Part shown: positions 25,604-35,351 of the stretch, piece after piece
How the letters are laid out: every line of letters starts with the position of its first letter
Position numbering within the stretch: position 1 is the first letter of the stretch
From: Terriglobia bacterium
GTDB taxonomy: Bacteria; Acidobacteriota; Terriglobia; Acidiferrales; UBA7541
Assembly: GCA_020072785.1 (NCBI GenBank)
Contig: JAIQGG010000002.1
Span: 1,302,001-1,366,000 of the forward strand
Length of the DNA stretch: 64,000 nucleotides
Direction of reading: 5' to 3'
Notes under the pieces: model-generated
Databases searched by the model: none
Seen by the model: the letters and a program-made list of their open reading frames with translations, nothing else
Told to the model about the DNA's origin: nothing
Translations under genes and position numbers: made by a program

Positions 25604-28066
25604 GTGCGGCGAGTGCTGATTCCGGTCGCCCTGCTGGCACTCTTAAGTGCCGCCACCGGAAGCTGTGCGCAAACCACAGCGGAGCTTCGCGGAGAAGTGA
25701 GCGACGAAAACGGCGTGCCGGTCTCGGCCGCCGAAGTCGTGCTGCGACTGCCCAGCGAGCAGGCAGCGGCCGCGAAGCCACCGGCAGTCCTGACCACCCT
25801 GACCGATGACTTGGGGCGGTATTCCCTCAGCCATCTCCCGCCTGGAGACGGCCACATCACCGTGCGCAAGCCGGGTTTTTTCGTCCTGGCGGAGCAGCCG
25901 CTCAGGTTGCACGAAGGGCTGAACGAAGCCTCCTACACGCTGAACCACGAACAGGAACTCCACGAAAAGGTCGAGGTCACCGCCGCTGCGGGCCGCATGG
26001 AACCGCAGGAGACGGCGCAACGCGCCGCACTGCTGGCGCGGGAGATTCGCGACGTTCCGGTACCGAACACACATACGCTGCTCAACAGCCTGGTGGTTTT
26101 GCCGGACATCCTCCGCGACAACAGCGGGGCGATCCATGTTGCCGGGGCGCGCGCCGGGGAGACGCAGTATCTGCTCGACGGGTTCGAGATCGGCGATCCG
26201 GCGACGGGCGGGTTGAGCGCGCGGTTCAATGTGGATGCCGTGCGCTCGGCGGAGGTGCAGGCCGGGCGGTTCGGCAGTGGCTACTCGCATCCTGGAGCTG
26301 GCATCCTGAGCCTGGATACGATCTCCGGAGACGACCGCTGGCGGTTCGGGACGACGAACTTCGTCCCCGGGATTCACGTGGAGCGCGGGTGGCACCTCGG
26401 CAACTGGTATCCGCGGTTTCAATTTTCTGGGCCGCTGGCGCGGGGCCGGGCATGGTTTTCGGAGGCGCTGAGTCTGCAGCACACCTTTACGCTGGTGAAG
26501 CAGCAGCCGCCCGGGGCGGACACGACATCGCAGTGGGCCGGGCAGAGCCTGCTGCGGCTGCAGTGGAACCTCACGGCGCGGCAGATTCTTTCCGCGAGCT
26601 ATCTCTACGACCGCGAAAGCGACACGCACCTGGGACTGGACGCGTTCGATCCACTGTCCACGACGCTGGATGGCGAGCGCCGGCGCTTGTTCGTCGCGGT
26701 GAAGGATCAAATCTGGCTGCACGCCGCGCTGGTGACGCTGGGGATGGCCGCGGACAGCGGAGTTCTGGAGCGCGTGCCGCAGGGCAGCGCAGCGTACGTC
26801 CTGACGCCGGGAGGCGCCTCCGGCAACTATTTCGAGCGGCTGCGGCGGCGCGGGAGGCGGCTGCAAGTGATAGGCAGCGTGACGGCGCCTGCGCGGCGCT
26901 GGCACGGGACGCACGAAGTAGCGGCGGGCTTCAACGGGAACGCGCTGGCGGTGTCGCAAGCGGCGACGCGCGGCGAAGTGGAGGTGTGGCGCGGCGACGG
27001 AACGCTGGCACGGCGCAGCACGTTCAGCGGATACTCTGCGTGGCGGCTTTCCAATACGCAGGTTGGCGGCTACGTGCAGGACACCTGGGCGGTTACGCGG
27101 CGGCTGATCCTGCAGGGCGGCGTGCGCGCAGATTGGGACCGCCTCGTGCAGCACGCCATGGCCGGGTCGCACGTGGCCGTCAACATTCTGCCGCTGCGGG
27201 AAGACACGGCAAAGCTTTCGCTGGGCTGGAGCGTGACGAATGCGCCGCTGGATCTCGCGCTGCTCGGGCAGGCCAGCGATCAGGCGCAGGTGGATACTTT
27301 TTACGACGCGAGCGGACAGGTGGCAGTAGCTGGGCCGGCGGCGAGCCGGTTTGTACTGCCGGTGGGCGGGCTGACACAGCCGCGCTTTGCGAGCGCCAGC
27401 GCCGGCTGGCAACAGAAGATCGGGACGGGTACCTTGCTGGGCGTGGAATTGCTCGCGCGCAATGGCCGCGATGGCCTGATGTATGAAACGCAGCAGCCCG
27501 GGCAGCCCGGCACGCTCTTTGTGCTGCAGAACACGCGGCGCGACCGTTATCGTGCCGCGGCGTTTTCCGCGCGCCATGCCTTTGCCCAGAAGGCGGAGCT
27601 TTTCGCCAGCTACACGAGGTCGCGCGCGCACTCGAGCGCCGTGCTGGATCCGGCGCTGGGCGCGCTGCAATTTGCCGCGCAGCAATCCGGGCCCGTGGCA
27701 TGGGACGCGCCGAACCGGCTGCTCAGCTGGGGCTGGGCGCAGACGCGCTTCTGGGGGCTGTTCCTGAGCTACTTCTTCGAGTATCGGACGGGCTATCCCT
27801 TCAGCAGCGTGGATGCTTACCAGCAACTCGCGGGGGCGGCCAATGCGCAGCGTTACCCGGATTACGCCAGTTTGAATCTGGGCATCGAGAAGCGCTTCCA
27901 GTTCCGCGGCTACTACTGGGCGGCGCGGATTTCCGCGGTGAATGTGCTGGGGCGGGAGAATCCTGATACGGTGGTGAACAACATCAGCGCGCCGAATTAT
28001 TTGCTGTTCGCGGGCGGGCAGAGTCGGTCGTTTACGGCGCGGCTGCGCTTTGTGGGACGCAAGTGA
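25604..28066 (+). CDS. TonB-dependent receptor-like outer-membrane protein
   Basis: An 820-residue outer-membrane protein. A signal peptide (MRRVLIPVALLALLSAATGS, cleavage near CAQ) is followed by a carboxypeptidase-regulatory-like beta-sandwich (residues ~28-110: ELRGEVSDENGVPVSAAEVV ... GRYSLSHLPPGDGHITVRKPG), a plug domain (~140-240, with IHVAGARAGETQYLLDGFEI) and a long beta-barrel ending SRSFTARLRFVGRK. This architecture is very common in acidobacteria. The GTG start at 25604 is chosen for the signal peptide. It overlaps or abuts the next gene and is likely the first of a three-gene uptake operon. Substrate unknown; the MFS gene suggests a small organic anion. Confidence 0.88.
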   Translation: MRRVLIPVALLALLSAATGSCAQTTAELRGEVSDENGVPVSAAEVVLRLPSEQAAAAKPPAVLTTLTDDLGRYSLSHLPPGDGHITVRKPGFFVLAEQPLRLHEGLNEASYTLNHEQELHEKVEVTAAAGRMEPQETAQRAALLAREIRDVPVPNTHTLLNSLVVLPDILRDNSGAIHVAGARAGETQYLLDGFEIGDPATGGLSARFNVDAVRSAEVQAGRFGSGYSHPGAGILSLDTISGDDRWRFGTTNFVPGIHVERGWHLGNWYPRFQFSGPLARGRAWFSEALSLQHTFTLVKQQPPGADTTSQWAGQSLLRLQWNLTARQILSASYLYDRESDTHLGLDAFDPLSTTLDGERRRLFVAVKDQIWLHAALVTLGMAADSGVLERVPQGSAAYVLTPGGASGNYFERLRRRGRRLQVIGSVTAPARRWHGTHEVAAGFNGNALAVSQAATRGEVEVWRGDGTLARRSTFSGYSAWRLSNTQVGGYVQDTWAVTRRLILQGGVRADWDRLVQHAMAGSHVAVNILPLREDTAKLSLGWSVTNAPLDLALLGQASDQAQVDTFYDASGQVAVAGPAASRFVLPVGGLTQPRFASASAGWQQKIGTGTLLGVELLARNGRDGLMYETQQPGQPGTLFVLQNTRRDRYRAAAFSARHAFAQKAELFASYTRSRAHSSAVLDPALGALQFAAQQSGPVAWDAPNRLLSWGWAQTRFWGLFLSYFFEYRTGYPFSSVDAYQQLAGAANAQRYPDYASLNLGIEKRFQFRGYYWAARISAVNVLGRENPDTVVNNISAPNYLLFAGGQSRSFTARLRFVGRK

Positions 28067-28098
28067 CGCGGAGCGGCAGCGGGAAGCAGGGAGTGCCG

Positions 28099-28740
28099 AT
28101 GACTGCCGCGCGCGAGCCATTTCCGGTGCTGCGCTGGGTGGCGTTGGGTTGGGTGCTGGTGTGGCTGCCGGTGTATGTGCGGGTGTGGGGCTGGGCGAAC
28201 CAACTGCTGCTGTGCGACGCTGCGGTGATCCTCGCGTGCATCGGGGTGTGGCGGGGAAGCCGCCTGCTGCTTTCCAGCCAGGCGGTGAGCGCGCTCTTCG
28301 CCGGGCTGCTCTGGGCTCTGGATGTGGGCTGGCGGCTGGTTGCCGGGCGCCATCTGTTCGGCGGAACCGAGTACCTGTGGGACGCGCGCTACCCGGAGTG
28401 GGTGCGGCTGCTCTCGCTCTACCACGTGGCGCTGCCCGGAGTGCTGCTGTGGACGCTGCGGAAGACGGGCTACGATCGGCGGGGGCTGGCGGCGCAGTCC
28501 GGGATTGCCGCGGTGCTGCTGGTGGTATCGCGCTTCCTGCCGCCGGAACTGAACCTCAACTTTGCCTACCGGGATCCGCTACTGCACCGCGCGTGGGGGC
28601 CCGGGCCCGTGCACCTGGGGGTGATTTTTCTGGGGCTGGTGGCGGTGGTCTATGTGCCGGCGCATCTGCTGTTGTGCCGGGTCTTTCCGGAGAAGCGGAG
28701 CGGGATAAATTCGCCGCTAGCTGAGGAGCGGGTTACTTGA
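28099..28740 (+). CDS. Unknown seven-helix membrane protein
   Basis: A 213-residue integral membrane protein with about seven hydrophobic helices and no family that I recognise. Conserved-looking features are several Trp/Tyr/His pairs near membrane ends: GTEYLWDARYPEWVR and YHVALPGVLLWTL in the middle, and PPELNLNFAYRDPLL before a last pair of helices. The ATG at 28099 is preceded by AGGGAG at a good distance; a GTG at 28063 overlapping the receptor stop is also in frame. Its stop overlaps the TTG start of the MFS gene. It sits between an outer-membrane receptor and an inner-membrane permease, so a role in the same transport or sensing process is plausible. Confidence 0.75.
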   Translation: MTAAREPFPVLRWVALGWVLVWLPVYVRVWGWANQLLLCDAAVILACIGVWRGSRLLLSSQAVSALFAGLLWALDVGWRLVAGRHLFGGTEYLWDARYPEWVRLLSLYHVALPGVLLWTLRKTGYDRRGLAAQSGIAAVLLVVSRFLPPELNLNFAYRDPLLHRAWGPGPVHLGVIFLGLVAVVYVPAHLLLCRVFPEKRSGINSPLAEERVT

Positions 28741-30035
28741 CGAGTGCGGCGGGCGGAAGGGAAGCGCGGATTCGGCGCAAGCTGCGCGGGCGGCTGCTGC
28801 CGTTTCTGTTCGTGCTGTACATCGTGGCGTTTCTGGACCGCATCAACATCGGCTTTGCGGCGCTGACGATGAACCAGGAGTTGGGGATCACGAGCCGGCA
28901 GTTCGGGCTGCTGGCGGGGATTTTCTTCGTCGGGTACTTCCTGTTTGAAATTCCCAGCAATCTGCTGCTGCATAAGATCGGGGCGCGGGTGTGGATTGCG
29001 CGGATCCTGCTGACGTGGGGGATGGTGGCGGTGCTGACGGGGCTGGCGCACAGCGTGGCGCAGTTGTACGTGCTGCGCTTTCTGCTGGGAGTGGCGGAGG
29101 CCGGTTTTTTCCCGGGGATGATTCTGTATCTGACCTACTGGTTCCGGCAGCGGGAGCAGGCGCAGACGCTGGCGCTGTTCCTGACGGGGTTGCCGGTGAC
29201 GTCGATTGTGGGGGCGCCGCTTTCGGGGCTGATTCTGGATCATGTGCACTGGCTGGGGATCAGCAGCTGGCGCTGGCTGCTGGTGCTGGAGGGGATCCCG
29301 GCGGTGGTCTGCGGAGTGCTGACGTATTTCTTGCTGCCCAGCCGTCCGGCGGAAGCGAAATTCCTGACGGCGGAGGAAAAAGAGTGGCTGCTGGGGGAGC
29401 TGCAGCGGGAGGAAGAGCAGAAGAGGGGCGCGCACCCGGTATCGGCGCTGCAGGCGCTGACGCACGGGCGGGTGTGGCACCTGGCGGGGACATACTTCGC
29501 GCTGATGATCGGGCTGTACTCGATGGGCTTCTGGATGCCGCAGACGGTGAAGGCGCTCTCCGGGAGGTACTCCAACAGCGTGGTAGGTGTGCTGGTGATG
29601 GTGCCGTACCTCGTGGGCCTGCTGGGGATGCTGCTGGTGTCGTGGAGTTCGGACCGCCGCGGGGAACGGCGGTATCACACGGCGATTCCGGTGCTGGCAG
29701 GCGGGCTGGCCCTGATGCTGCTGGGGACGACCCGCTCGCCCTTCTTCTCGATGGCGCTGCTGGCCCTGGTGATTGTGGGGATTTACAGCTTTCTGGGGCC
29801 GTTCTGGTCCCTGCCCAGTGAGTTTCTGACGGGATTTTCCGCGGCGTCGGGCATTGCGTTCATTAATTCGGTGGGCAATCTGGGCGGGATTGCGGGGCCG
29901 TGGGCGATCGGGGCGATCAGCCAGACGCAGTGGGGCGTGACCGGAGGCTTTGCGGCGGTGGGGGTGTCCTTGTTCGCCGGAGCGGGGCTGGTCCTGCTCC
30001 TGCCGAAGGACACACCGGCGCCGGCCACGGGATAA
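28737..30035 (+). CDS. MFS transporter, anion:cation symporter type
   Basis: A 432-residue major-facilitator permease with 12 helices. The N terminus is typical of the ACS family (glucarate, phthalate, hexuronate permeases): LYIVAFLDRINIGFAALTMN with the charged DR..N motif, FVGYFLFEIPSNLLLHKIGA, and RFLLGVAEAGFFPGMILYLTYWF. The TTG start at 28737 is supported by GAGGAG 8 bases upstream and by the 4-base TTGA overlap with the previous stop. Its substrate is probably an organic acid. It completes a TonB-receptor/membrane-protein/permease operon. The 3' end is 18 bases from the convergent beta-barrel gene. Confidence 0.93.
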   Translation: MTSAAGGREARIRRKLRGRLLPFLFVLYIVAFLDRINIGFAALTMNQELGITSRQFGLLAGIFFVGYFLFEIPSNLLLHKIGARVWIARILLTWGMVAVLTGLAHSVAQLYVLRFLLGVAEAGFFPGMILYLTYWFRQREQAQTLALFLTGLPVTSIVGAPLSGLILDHVHWLGISSWRWLLVLEGIPAVVCGVLTYFLLPSRPAEAKFLTAEEKEWLLGELQREEEQKRGAHPVSALQALTHGRVWHLAGTYFALMIGLYSMGFWMPQTVKALSGRYSNSVVGVLVMVPYLVGLLGMLLVSWSSDRRGERRYHTAIPVLAGGLALMLLGTTRSPFFSMALLALVIVGIYSFLGPFWSLPSEFLTGFSAASGIAFINSVGNLGGIAGPWAIGAISQTQWGVTGGFAAVGVSLFAGAGLVLLLPKDTPAPATG

Positions 30036-30053
30036 GATAGTCCGCGCGCGGCT

Positions 30054-30581
30054 TTATTTCTCGCCAATGCGCCAGACAATGCCCGCGCTGACGCGGACGT
30101 CGTGGAACCAGTCGCCAGCGAGACGCTTGGGAAGGTAATCGACCTGCACGGCGCGAATGGCGAAATGCTGGCCCGCATGCATGTCCACGCCGCCGCCGAA
30201 GGCCATGGCCGTGCCCGTCATGCTGCTGCCGCCCCCGCCGAAGGTCGCGGCGCCCGCCAGAGCATGGAGGAATCCCGTGGCTCTGTGGGAGCGCGCCGAA
30301 AGCTGCGGACCGAACAGGTACTCGTGCTGGTGGAAGTTGATCCCGCCGATGCTGCGGTAGTGCCCGCCGAAGTCGCCTTTGAAACCCAGCACGCTGGAGT
30401 AATTCCAGTTCAAGCTGGCTTGCCAACCGCCAAACAATTCGCGTCCGCCGGAGGTCAAGGCGTCATTGCGGAGCAGCGAAGGGCCAACGTAGACTTCAGC
30501 CAGGGGAGTCTCGTTGCGCTGTGCGGGCAGGGGCCAAGCGGCGAAGAGCGTCAGGCCCAAGAGGAAGAAAAGTTTGCGCAT
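30054..30581 (-). CDS. Small outer-membrane beta-barrel protein
   Basis: A 175-residue secreted protein. It has a signal peptide (MRKLFFLLGLTLFAAWPLPAQ) and alternating hydrophobic strands with Gly/aromatic turns (AEVYVGPSLL, ASLNWNYSSVLGFKGDFGGH, EYLFGPQLSARS, MAFGGGVDMHAGQHFAIRAV) ending in VSAGIVWRIG. This matches the OmpA/OmpW-like eight-strand barrel pattern, without a peptidoglycan-binding domain. The function is unknown. It is convergent with the MFS gene and downstream of the lptFG fusion in the same direction as that gene's opposite neighbour; no operon link is clear. Confidence 0.83.
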   Translation of the reverse strand: MRKLFFLLGLTLFAAWPLPAQRNETPLAEVYVGPSLLRNDALTSGGRELFGGWQASLNWNYSSVLGFKGDFGGHYRSIGGINFHQHEYLFGPQLSARSHRATGFLHALAGAATFGGGGSSMTGTAMAFGGGVDMHAGQHFAIRAVQVDYLPKRLAGDWFHDVRVSAGIVWRIGEK

Positions 30582-30741
30582 AGGTCGTCATCCTTTCCAG
30601 CGGGGCAGGAAATGCGGGAGGGGGGACTGGAAACATCCCGTTGTCTGCGGCCAGATAAGTCTGCATCGGGTCCTGTGGGCGGGTCAGTGATGGAGGTCAC
30701 GCGTCGCGGTGACCGGAAGCCGGAGGAAAAGGCGGCGGCAA

Positions 30742-33060
30742 TCAGGTGGGCATCTTCAGAAAGAAGTAGAGGCCGAGGAAGAGGAAAATGAGATCGGGCG
30801 ACCAGCCGGCGAGGAGCGGGGGAAGCTGGCCGACGCCGCCCATAGCTTCGAGCAGGGCGGCCACAGCCCAGTAAAGGATGCCGATAAGCACACCCAGAGC
30901 CACGCCGCCGACGGCGCCGCGCGTGCCCACGAAAAAGGCGAAGGGAATCGCCAGGAGAATGCTGATGGGGGCAATCAGGGGATAGGCGATTTTCTTGTGC
31001 CACTGCACGGTGAGCGCGGAGACGTCAAAACCGGCCTGGTGCAGGTCGTCAATATAGGCGCGCAGATCGCTCCAGCTCATCTGGATGGCCGGGCGCACCT
31101 CGCGGTGGAAATAGCTGGGCGGCTCGGTAAGCTCGGGGAGCGAAGTGACGTTGAAGCGGTCGAAGCGCGTAATCGTGCCGCCGGAGAAGTCGCGGATCCA
31201 GCCGGACTCCAGAATCCAGATCTTCTGGGCCTCCGCCCAGTGGGCGCGCGCGGCGAAGACGCGGCGGCGGATTTGGAAGGTGGCGGGATCGAGTTCCAGG
31301 ACGGTTAAATCGCCGAAGAGGCTGCGCGCGGGGTCGAAGAGGTCATAATTGTAAATGCGCGAGTTCTCGCCGAAGATCCACTGGCGGTGGGGGCGGAAGA
31401 AGGTCTGCGCGGGCTTGCCCTTGATAAGATTGCGCAGGGCGTCCTGGCGCTGGTTGGCATAGGGGAGATAAATATCGTCGAGGAGGACCATGGTGCCTGC
31501 CAGGGCCAGACCGGCGAGGAGCAGTGGCAGGGCCAGACGGTAGAGGCTGATGCCGCTGGCTTTGCAAGCCACGATCTCGTTGTTCTTGGACATGACGCCC
31601 AGGGTGACGAGGACGCCGATGAGCGCGCCGAGCGGGGCCAGTTGGTAGAGCAGGTAGGGGGTCAGGAAGCGGAAATAGTTGAGCACCACGAGGAAGGGGA
31701 CGCGGTGGCGAGCGATGTCGTCGAGCAGTTCGAAGAAGGTGAAGGTCTCGAAGAGGAAGATAAAGGCGCCCATCAGCAGCAGGAAAAAGGAAAAGAAGCG
31801 GCGCAGGAGGTAGAAGTCCATCAGGCGGGGAAAGCTGGAGCCGGAAAGCACAGCGGCATCGCGGCTGCTGCGCGCGCCATTAGCGGCACGCTCGGCGGCG
31901 CGGGCGCGCAGGCGGCGGCGCAGTAGGCGAAACCATACGGCAATTTTTTCCAGGCGCTGCAGGAGGGGGCTATCGCCGCGGTACTGCTCCATCTGCGGGA
32001 GCAGGATGAGGCCCAACGCGGCGAGGATGGCATTGGCGGCCCAGATGCCCACGGCGGGCGGGACCAGCCCCTGGCGGGCGAATCCCGCGCCGAGAACCAG
32101 CAGCAGGTAATAGGAGGCAATCAGCAGAACAGCAAGCAGGAAGCCGGCGGCGCGGCCGCCCCGGCGAGGACGCGCGCCGAAGGGCACGGCGATGAGCGCG
32201 AAGACCAGGCAGGCGGCGGGGAAAGCCAGGCGGCGATGCAGTTCGACACGGGCGTCGCGCCAGGCGGGGCCGTCGACGGCGAGAAGTTCACCGGCCGAGC
32301 GCTCGGCGTTGCTGAGCGGGCGCTGGGAGATGGGGGCCAGGTCGGTGAGCTCGAGAGGCCAGTCGCTGTCGCCGAAGGCGGTGACGGAGTAGCGCTCGGG
32401 CTCTTTGCGGGAGAATTCGTGTGTGGTGCCGCCGCGCAGGTGGAGCTCGAGCTTGCCGCGCTGCAATTCGGCAATTACAATCGCTTCTTCCGCCAAGGTG
32501 AGCCGCGAACCGCTCTCCCCGCCGGCCTCCGCCAGGAAGACGCCGCGCCACTGCATCCCGCTGGGGGACACGTCGTTGACGTAAAAGACGAGGCGGGGGA
32601 AGCGCTCGTCGAAGACGCGGGGCTGCACCTGGAAGGAAACCTGGGAAGCGATGAGACTCGTCTCGATGGAGCGGAAGGTGCGCAGCGCCAGGGGGCTGGC
32701 CCACAGGGTCATGAGCAGGGTGAGCAGCGCGCCCCCGGCGGCCAGGACGGCGACGGGCAGGAGCACGCGGCGGCGGCCGATGCCCAGGGCCGTGAGGGCG
32801 ATCAATTCGCTGTCGGCGGACATGCGCCCGAGGCCGAGCAGAACGCCGACCAGGACGGCCATGGGCAGGGTGAAGACCAGGATGCCGGGGAAGGCGCAGA
32901 GCAGCAAGGTGAGGATCTGCCCGCTGGAGCCGGCGTGACGCACAAAGAGTTCCATCAGCCGGACGAGCTGGGGGATGAAGAAAACGAACGAAAAGACGAT
33001 TAGCCCGAGAAGCGCATGGCGGAAAATTTCGCGGACGATGTAGCGGTCCAGGATGCGCAT
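30742..33060 (-). CDS. lptFG: Fused LPS-export permease LptF-LptG
   Basis: In most Gram-negatives LptF and LptG are separate proteins that form the permease of the LptB2FG exporter, which pulls LPS from the inner membrane. Here they are one 772-residue polypeptide. Residues 1 to ~350 form one permease unit (MRILDRYIVREIFRHALLGL, GRMSADSELIALTALGIG, then a periplasmic jellyroll and two to three helices RRLAFPAACLVFALIAVPFG). A basic Ala/Arg linker (~365-400) leads to the second unit from ~410 (LMDFYLLRRFFSFFLLL, GVMSKNNEIVACKASGISLY, jellyroll, WHKKIAYPLIAPISILLAIP). No frameshift or stop separates them. ATG 33060. Confidence 0.92.
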   Translation of the reverse strand: MRILDRYIVREIFRHALLGLIVFSFVFFIPQLVRLMELFVRHAGSSGQILTLLLCAFPGILVFTLPMAVLVGVLLGLGRMSADSELIALTALGIGRRRVLLPVAVLAAGGALLTLLMTLWASPLALRTFRSIETSLIASQVSFQVQPRVFDERFPRLVFYVNDVSPSGMQWRGVFLAEAGGESGSRLTLAEEAIVIAELQRGKLELHLRGGTTHEFSRKEPERYSVTAFGDSDWPLELTDLAPISQRPLSNAERSAGELLAVDGPAWRDARVELHRRLAFPAACLVFALIAVPFGARPRRGGRAAGFLLAVLLIASYYLLLVLGAGFARQGLVPPAVGIWAANAILAALGLILLPQMEQYRGDSPLLQRLEKIAVWFRLLRRRLRARAAERAANGARSSRDAAVLSGSSFPRLMDFYLLRRFFSFFLLLMGAFIFLFETFTFFELLDDIARHRVPFLVVLNYFRFLTPYLLYQLAPLGALIGVLVTLGVMSKNNEIVACKASGISLYRLALPLLLAGLALAGTMVLLDDIYLPYANQRQDALRNLIKGKPAQTFFRPHRQWIFGENSRIYNYDLFDPARSLFGDLTVLELDPATFQIRRRVFAARAHWAEAQKIWILESGWIRDFSGGTITRFDRFNVTSLPELTEPPSYFHREVRPAIQMSWSDLRAYIDDLHQAGFDVSALTVQWHKKIAYPLIAPISILLAIPFAFFVGTRGAVGGVALGVLIGILYWAVAALLEAMGGVGQLPPLLAGWSPDLIFLFLGLYFFLKMPT

Positions 33061-33116
33061 AGAGCGGGAGCCAAGTGTAGCACGATGCAGGAGAAGTCCG
33101 AGGAACGGAGCGAGAA

Positions 33117-35318
33117 ATGAATCGGGTCCACCTGGTATTGCTGTGGCACATGCACCAGCCCCAGTATCGCGATCCGGACAGCGGAACCTACGTGCTGCCG
33201 TGGACGCGGCTGCACGCCCTGAAGGACTACTGGGGCATGGTGGAACTGCTGCGGGAGTTCCCGGGGGTGCATGCGACGTTTAACGTGGTGCCGTCGCTGG
33301 GCATGCAACTGGAGGAGTACGCCAGCGGGACATTCGACGAGACCTGGTTCACGCTGGCCTTCCGCCCCGCGGAGGAACTGAGCGGGGAAGACAAGCGGGA
33401 AATTCTGGCGCGGGCGTTTCAGGTGAATCACGAGCGGTTGATGGCGCGGTGGCCGCGGCTCGTGGAACTGTTTGAATGGGCGCAGGCGGCGGGGGGCGCG
33501 CAGGCGCTGGTCTCGTTTTCGCTGCGCGACTGGCGGGACCTGCAGGTGCTCTCGCAGATGGCCTGGATGGACGAGTACTGGTTGGAAAAAGATGCGGTGG
33601 TGAGCCGGCTGGCGTCGAAAGGCAAGGACTACACGGAGAAGGACAAGGCGGAGTTGCGCGCCAAGCAGCTGGAATTGCTGAGCCGGGTGCTGCCGGCGTA
33701 CCGCGAGGCGGCGGCGCGCGGGCAGGTGGAGCTGACGACGACGCCGTTCTACCACCCGATCCTGCCGCTGCTGTGCGATTCAGACATTGCCCGGGTGGCC
33801 AATCCGGGCACGCCACTTCCGCGGCGGGCGTTTCGGCACCCGGAGGATGTGCGGGAACAGTTGCAGCGCGCGCGGGCGTATCACCAGCGCGTGTTCGGCA
33901 CGCAACCGGCCGGGCTGTGGCCTTCGGAAGGCTCGGTCTCCGACCAGACGCTGCGGATCGCGGCGGAAGAGGGCTTCCGCTGGTTCGGCACGGACGAGGG
34001 CGTGCTGGGACGCACGCTGAACGTGGGCTTCTTCCGCGATGCCGCGGGGCTGCCCGCAAACGCGGAACGCCTGTACCAGCCGTGGCGCTTTCAGCCCGGC
34101 GGGAAGGAGATAGCCGGACTCTTCCGCGACCATCACCTCTCGGACCTGATCGGGTTCGTCTACAGCCGGCTGGACGGCAAGGACGCGGCGGCCGACCTGC
34201 ATGGGCGGCTGCGGCATATCGGCGAGAGCGTGGCTGCGGAGCATCCGCTGACGGTCTGCCTGTTTCTCGACGGAGAAAATGCCTGGGAATACTATCCGGG
34301 CAACGGGCGGGAATTCCTGCGGGAGTTCTACCGCCGGGTGCAGGACGATGCGGATATCCGCCCGCTCACGGGCTCGGAAGCGATTGAGGCGGGCGGGGAG
34401 CTGCCGACGTCGCGGGTGATTTTCCCGGCTTCGTGGATCAACGCCAATTTCGACGTGTGGATCGGGCACAACGAGGACGTGTCGGCCTGGGAACTGTTGT
34501 GGGATGCGCGGGAAGCGTACACGCGCGGGGCGGAGGCGCGGGCCAAGGGAATGCAGAGTGCGCCGACGGAAACGGCGCTGGCCGCGGCCTACGAATCGCT
34601 GCTGACGGCGGAAGGCAGCGACTGGTGCTGGTGGTTCGGGCCGGAGCACAGCACGGCGAACGACGCGGAATTCGACGCGCTCTTCCGCAAGCACCTGACG
34701 GGGGTGTACCTGGCGCTGGGGCGCACGGCGCCGGAAGAGCTGGGGAAACCGATCAAGCGCCAGCCGGAACACGCGGTGAAGCTGGCGCCCGCGGGGCTGC
34801 TGCGGGTGACCGTGGACGGCCGGGACACTTCATACTTCGAGTGGATGGGCGCAGGGCTCTACGCCCCGGAGCGGCGCGGGGGGGCGATGCACGGGCGCAC
34901 CTATTATCTGCACGAGCTGCGCTACGGCTTCAGCGAGGACTGCCTATTCGTGCGCATCGATCCCTTCCCGGACGCCATCGAGCAGATGGACGATCCGGAG
35001 TTCCGCATCAGCATCGGCGCGGCGGAAGAGATCGCGATCGTGGTGATGCTGAAGCGGGGGCGGGTGAAGGAATTTGCGGTGGAGAAAAACCGCATCTGCC
35101 TGCTGAACCCGCGCAGCGTGGCGGCGGTGGCCTACGACCGCATCCTCGAAGTATCGGTGCAGAAGGAACTGCTGAACCTGGCGGGGCAGACGCATCTGCG
35201 GCTGGGCGCGGCGTTATGGCACGGGGGCTTGCCGGTGGACGTGCTGCCGGCGGAAGGCACGCTGGAAGCCAGCCTGGGCGAGGAAGATTCCTCGTGGCCG
35301 CTGGAACCCGCCTCGTAG
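33117..35318 (+). CDS. Glycoside hydrolase family 57 protein
   Basis: A 733-residue GH57 enzyme, a family that acts on alpha-1,4-glucans (amylase, amylopullulanase, 4-alpha-glucanotransferase). Family motifs are visible: HLVLLWHMHQPQY at the start (motif 1), GVHATFNVVPSL, LWPSEGSVSD near residue 270 (likely nucleophile Glu) and CLFLDGENAWEYY near residue 385 (likely acid Asp). After the barrel there is an alpha-helical part (DWCWWFGPEHSTANDAEFD) and a C-terminal beta domain from ~565. No signal peptide, so it is cytoplasmic and probably acts on glycogen. The start ATG 33117 is divergent from lptFG by 56 bases. Confidence 0.92.
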   Translation: MNRVHLVLLWHMHQPQYRDPDSGTYVLPWTRLHALKDYWGMVELLREFPGVHATFNVVPSLGMQLEEYASGTFDETWFTLAFRPAEELSGEDKREILARAFQVNHERLMARWPRLVELFEWAQAAGGAQALVSFSLRDWRDLQVLSQMAWMDEYWLEKDAVVSRLASKGKDYTEKDKAELRAKQLELLSRVLPAYREAAARGQVELTTTPFYHPILPLLCDSDIARVANPGTPLPRRAFRHPEDVREQLQRARAYHQRVFGTQPAGLWPSEGSVSDQTLRIAAEEGFRWFGTDEGVLGRTLNVGFFRDAAGLPANAERLYQPWRFQPGGKEIAGLFRDHHLSDLIGFVYSRLDGKDAAADLHGRLRHIGESVAAEHPLTVCLFLDGENAWEYYPGNGREFLREFYRRVQDDADIRPLTGSEAIEAGGELPTSRVIFPASWINANFDVWIGHNEDVSAWELLWDAREAYTRGAEARAKGMQSAPTETALAAAYESLLTAEGSDWCWWFGPEHSTANDAEFDALFRKHLTGVYLALGRTAPEELGKPIKRQPEHAVKLAPAGLLRVTVDGRDTSYFEWMGAGLYAPERRGGAMHGRTYYLHELRYGFSEDCLFVRIDPFPDAIEQMDDPEFRISIGAAEEIAIVVMLKRGRVKEFAVEKNRICLLNPRSVAAVAYDRILEVSVQKELLNLAGQTHLRLGAALWHGGLPVDVLPAEGTLEASLGEEDSSWPLEPAS

Positions 35319-35351
35319 CGCGCGGCCGTTGCCGTTTTTTTCCGGGAGCCA

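Noticed and set aside
25643-28120. 825-residue ORF opposite the TonB receptor
   Set aside because: Arg/Gln/Pro-rich composition with no family; the plus-strand receptor explains the region fully.
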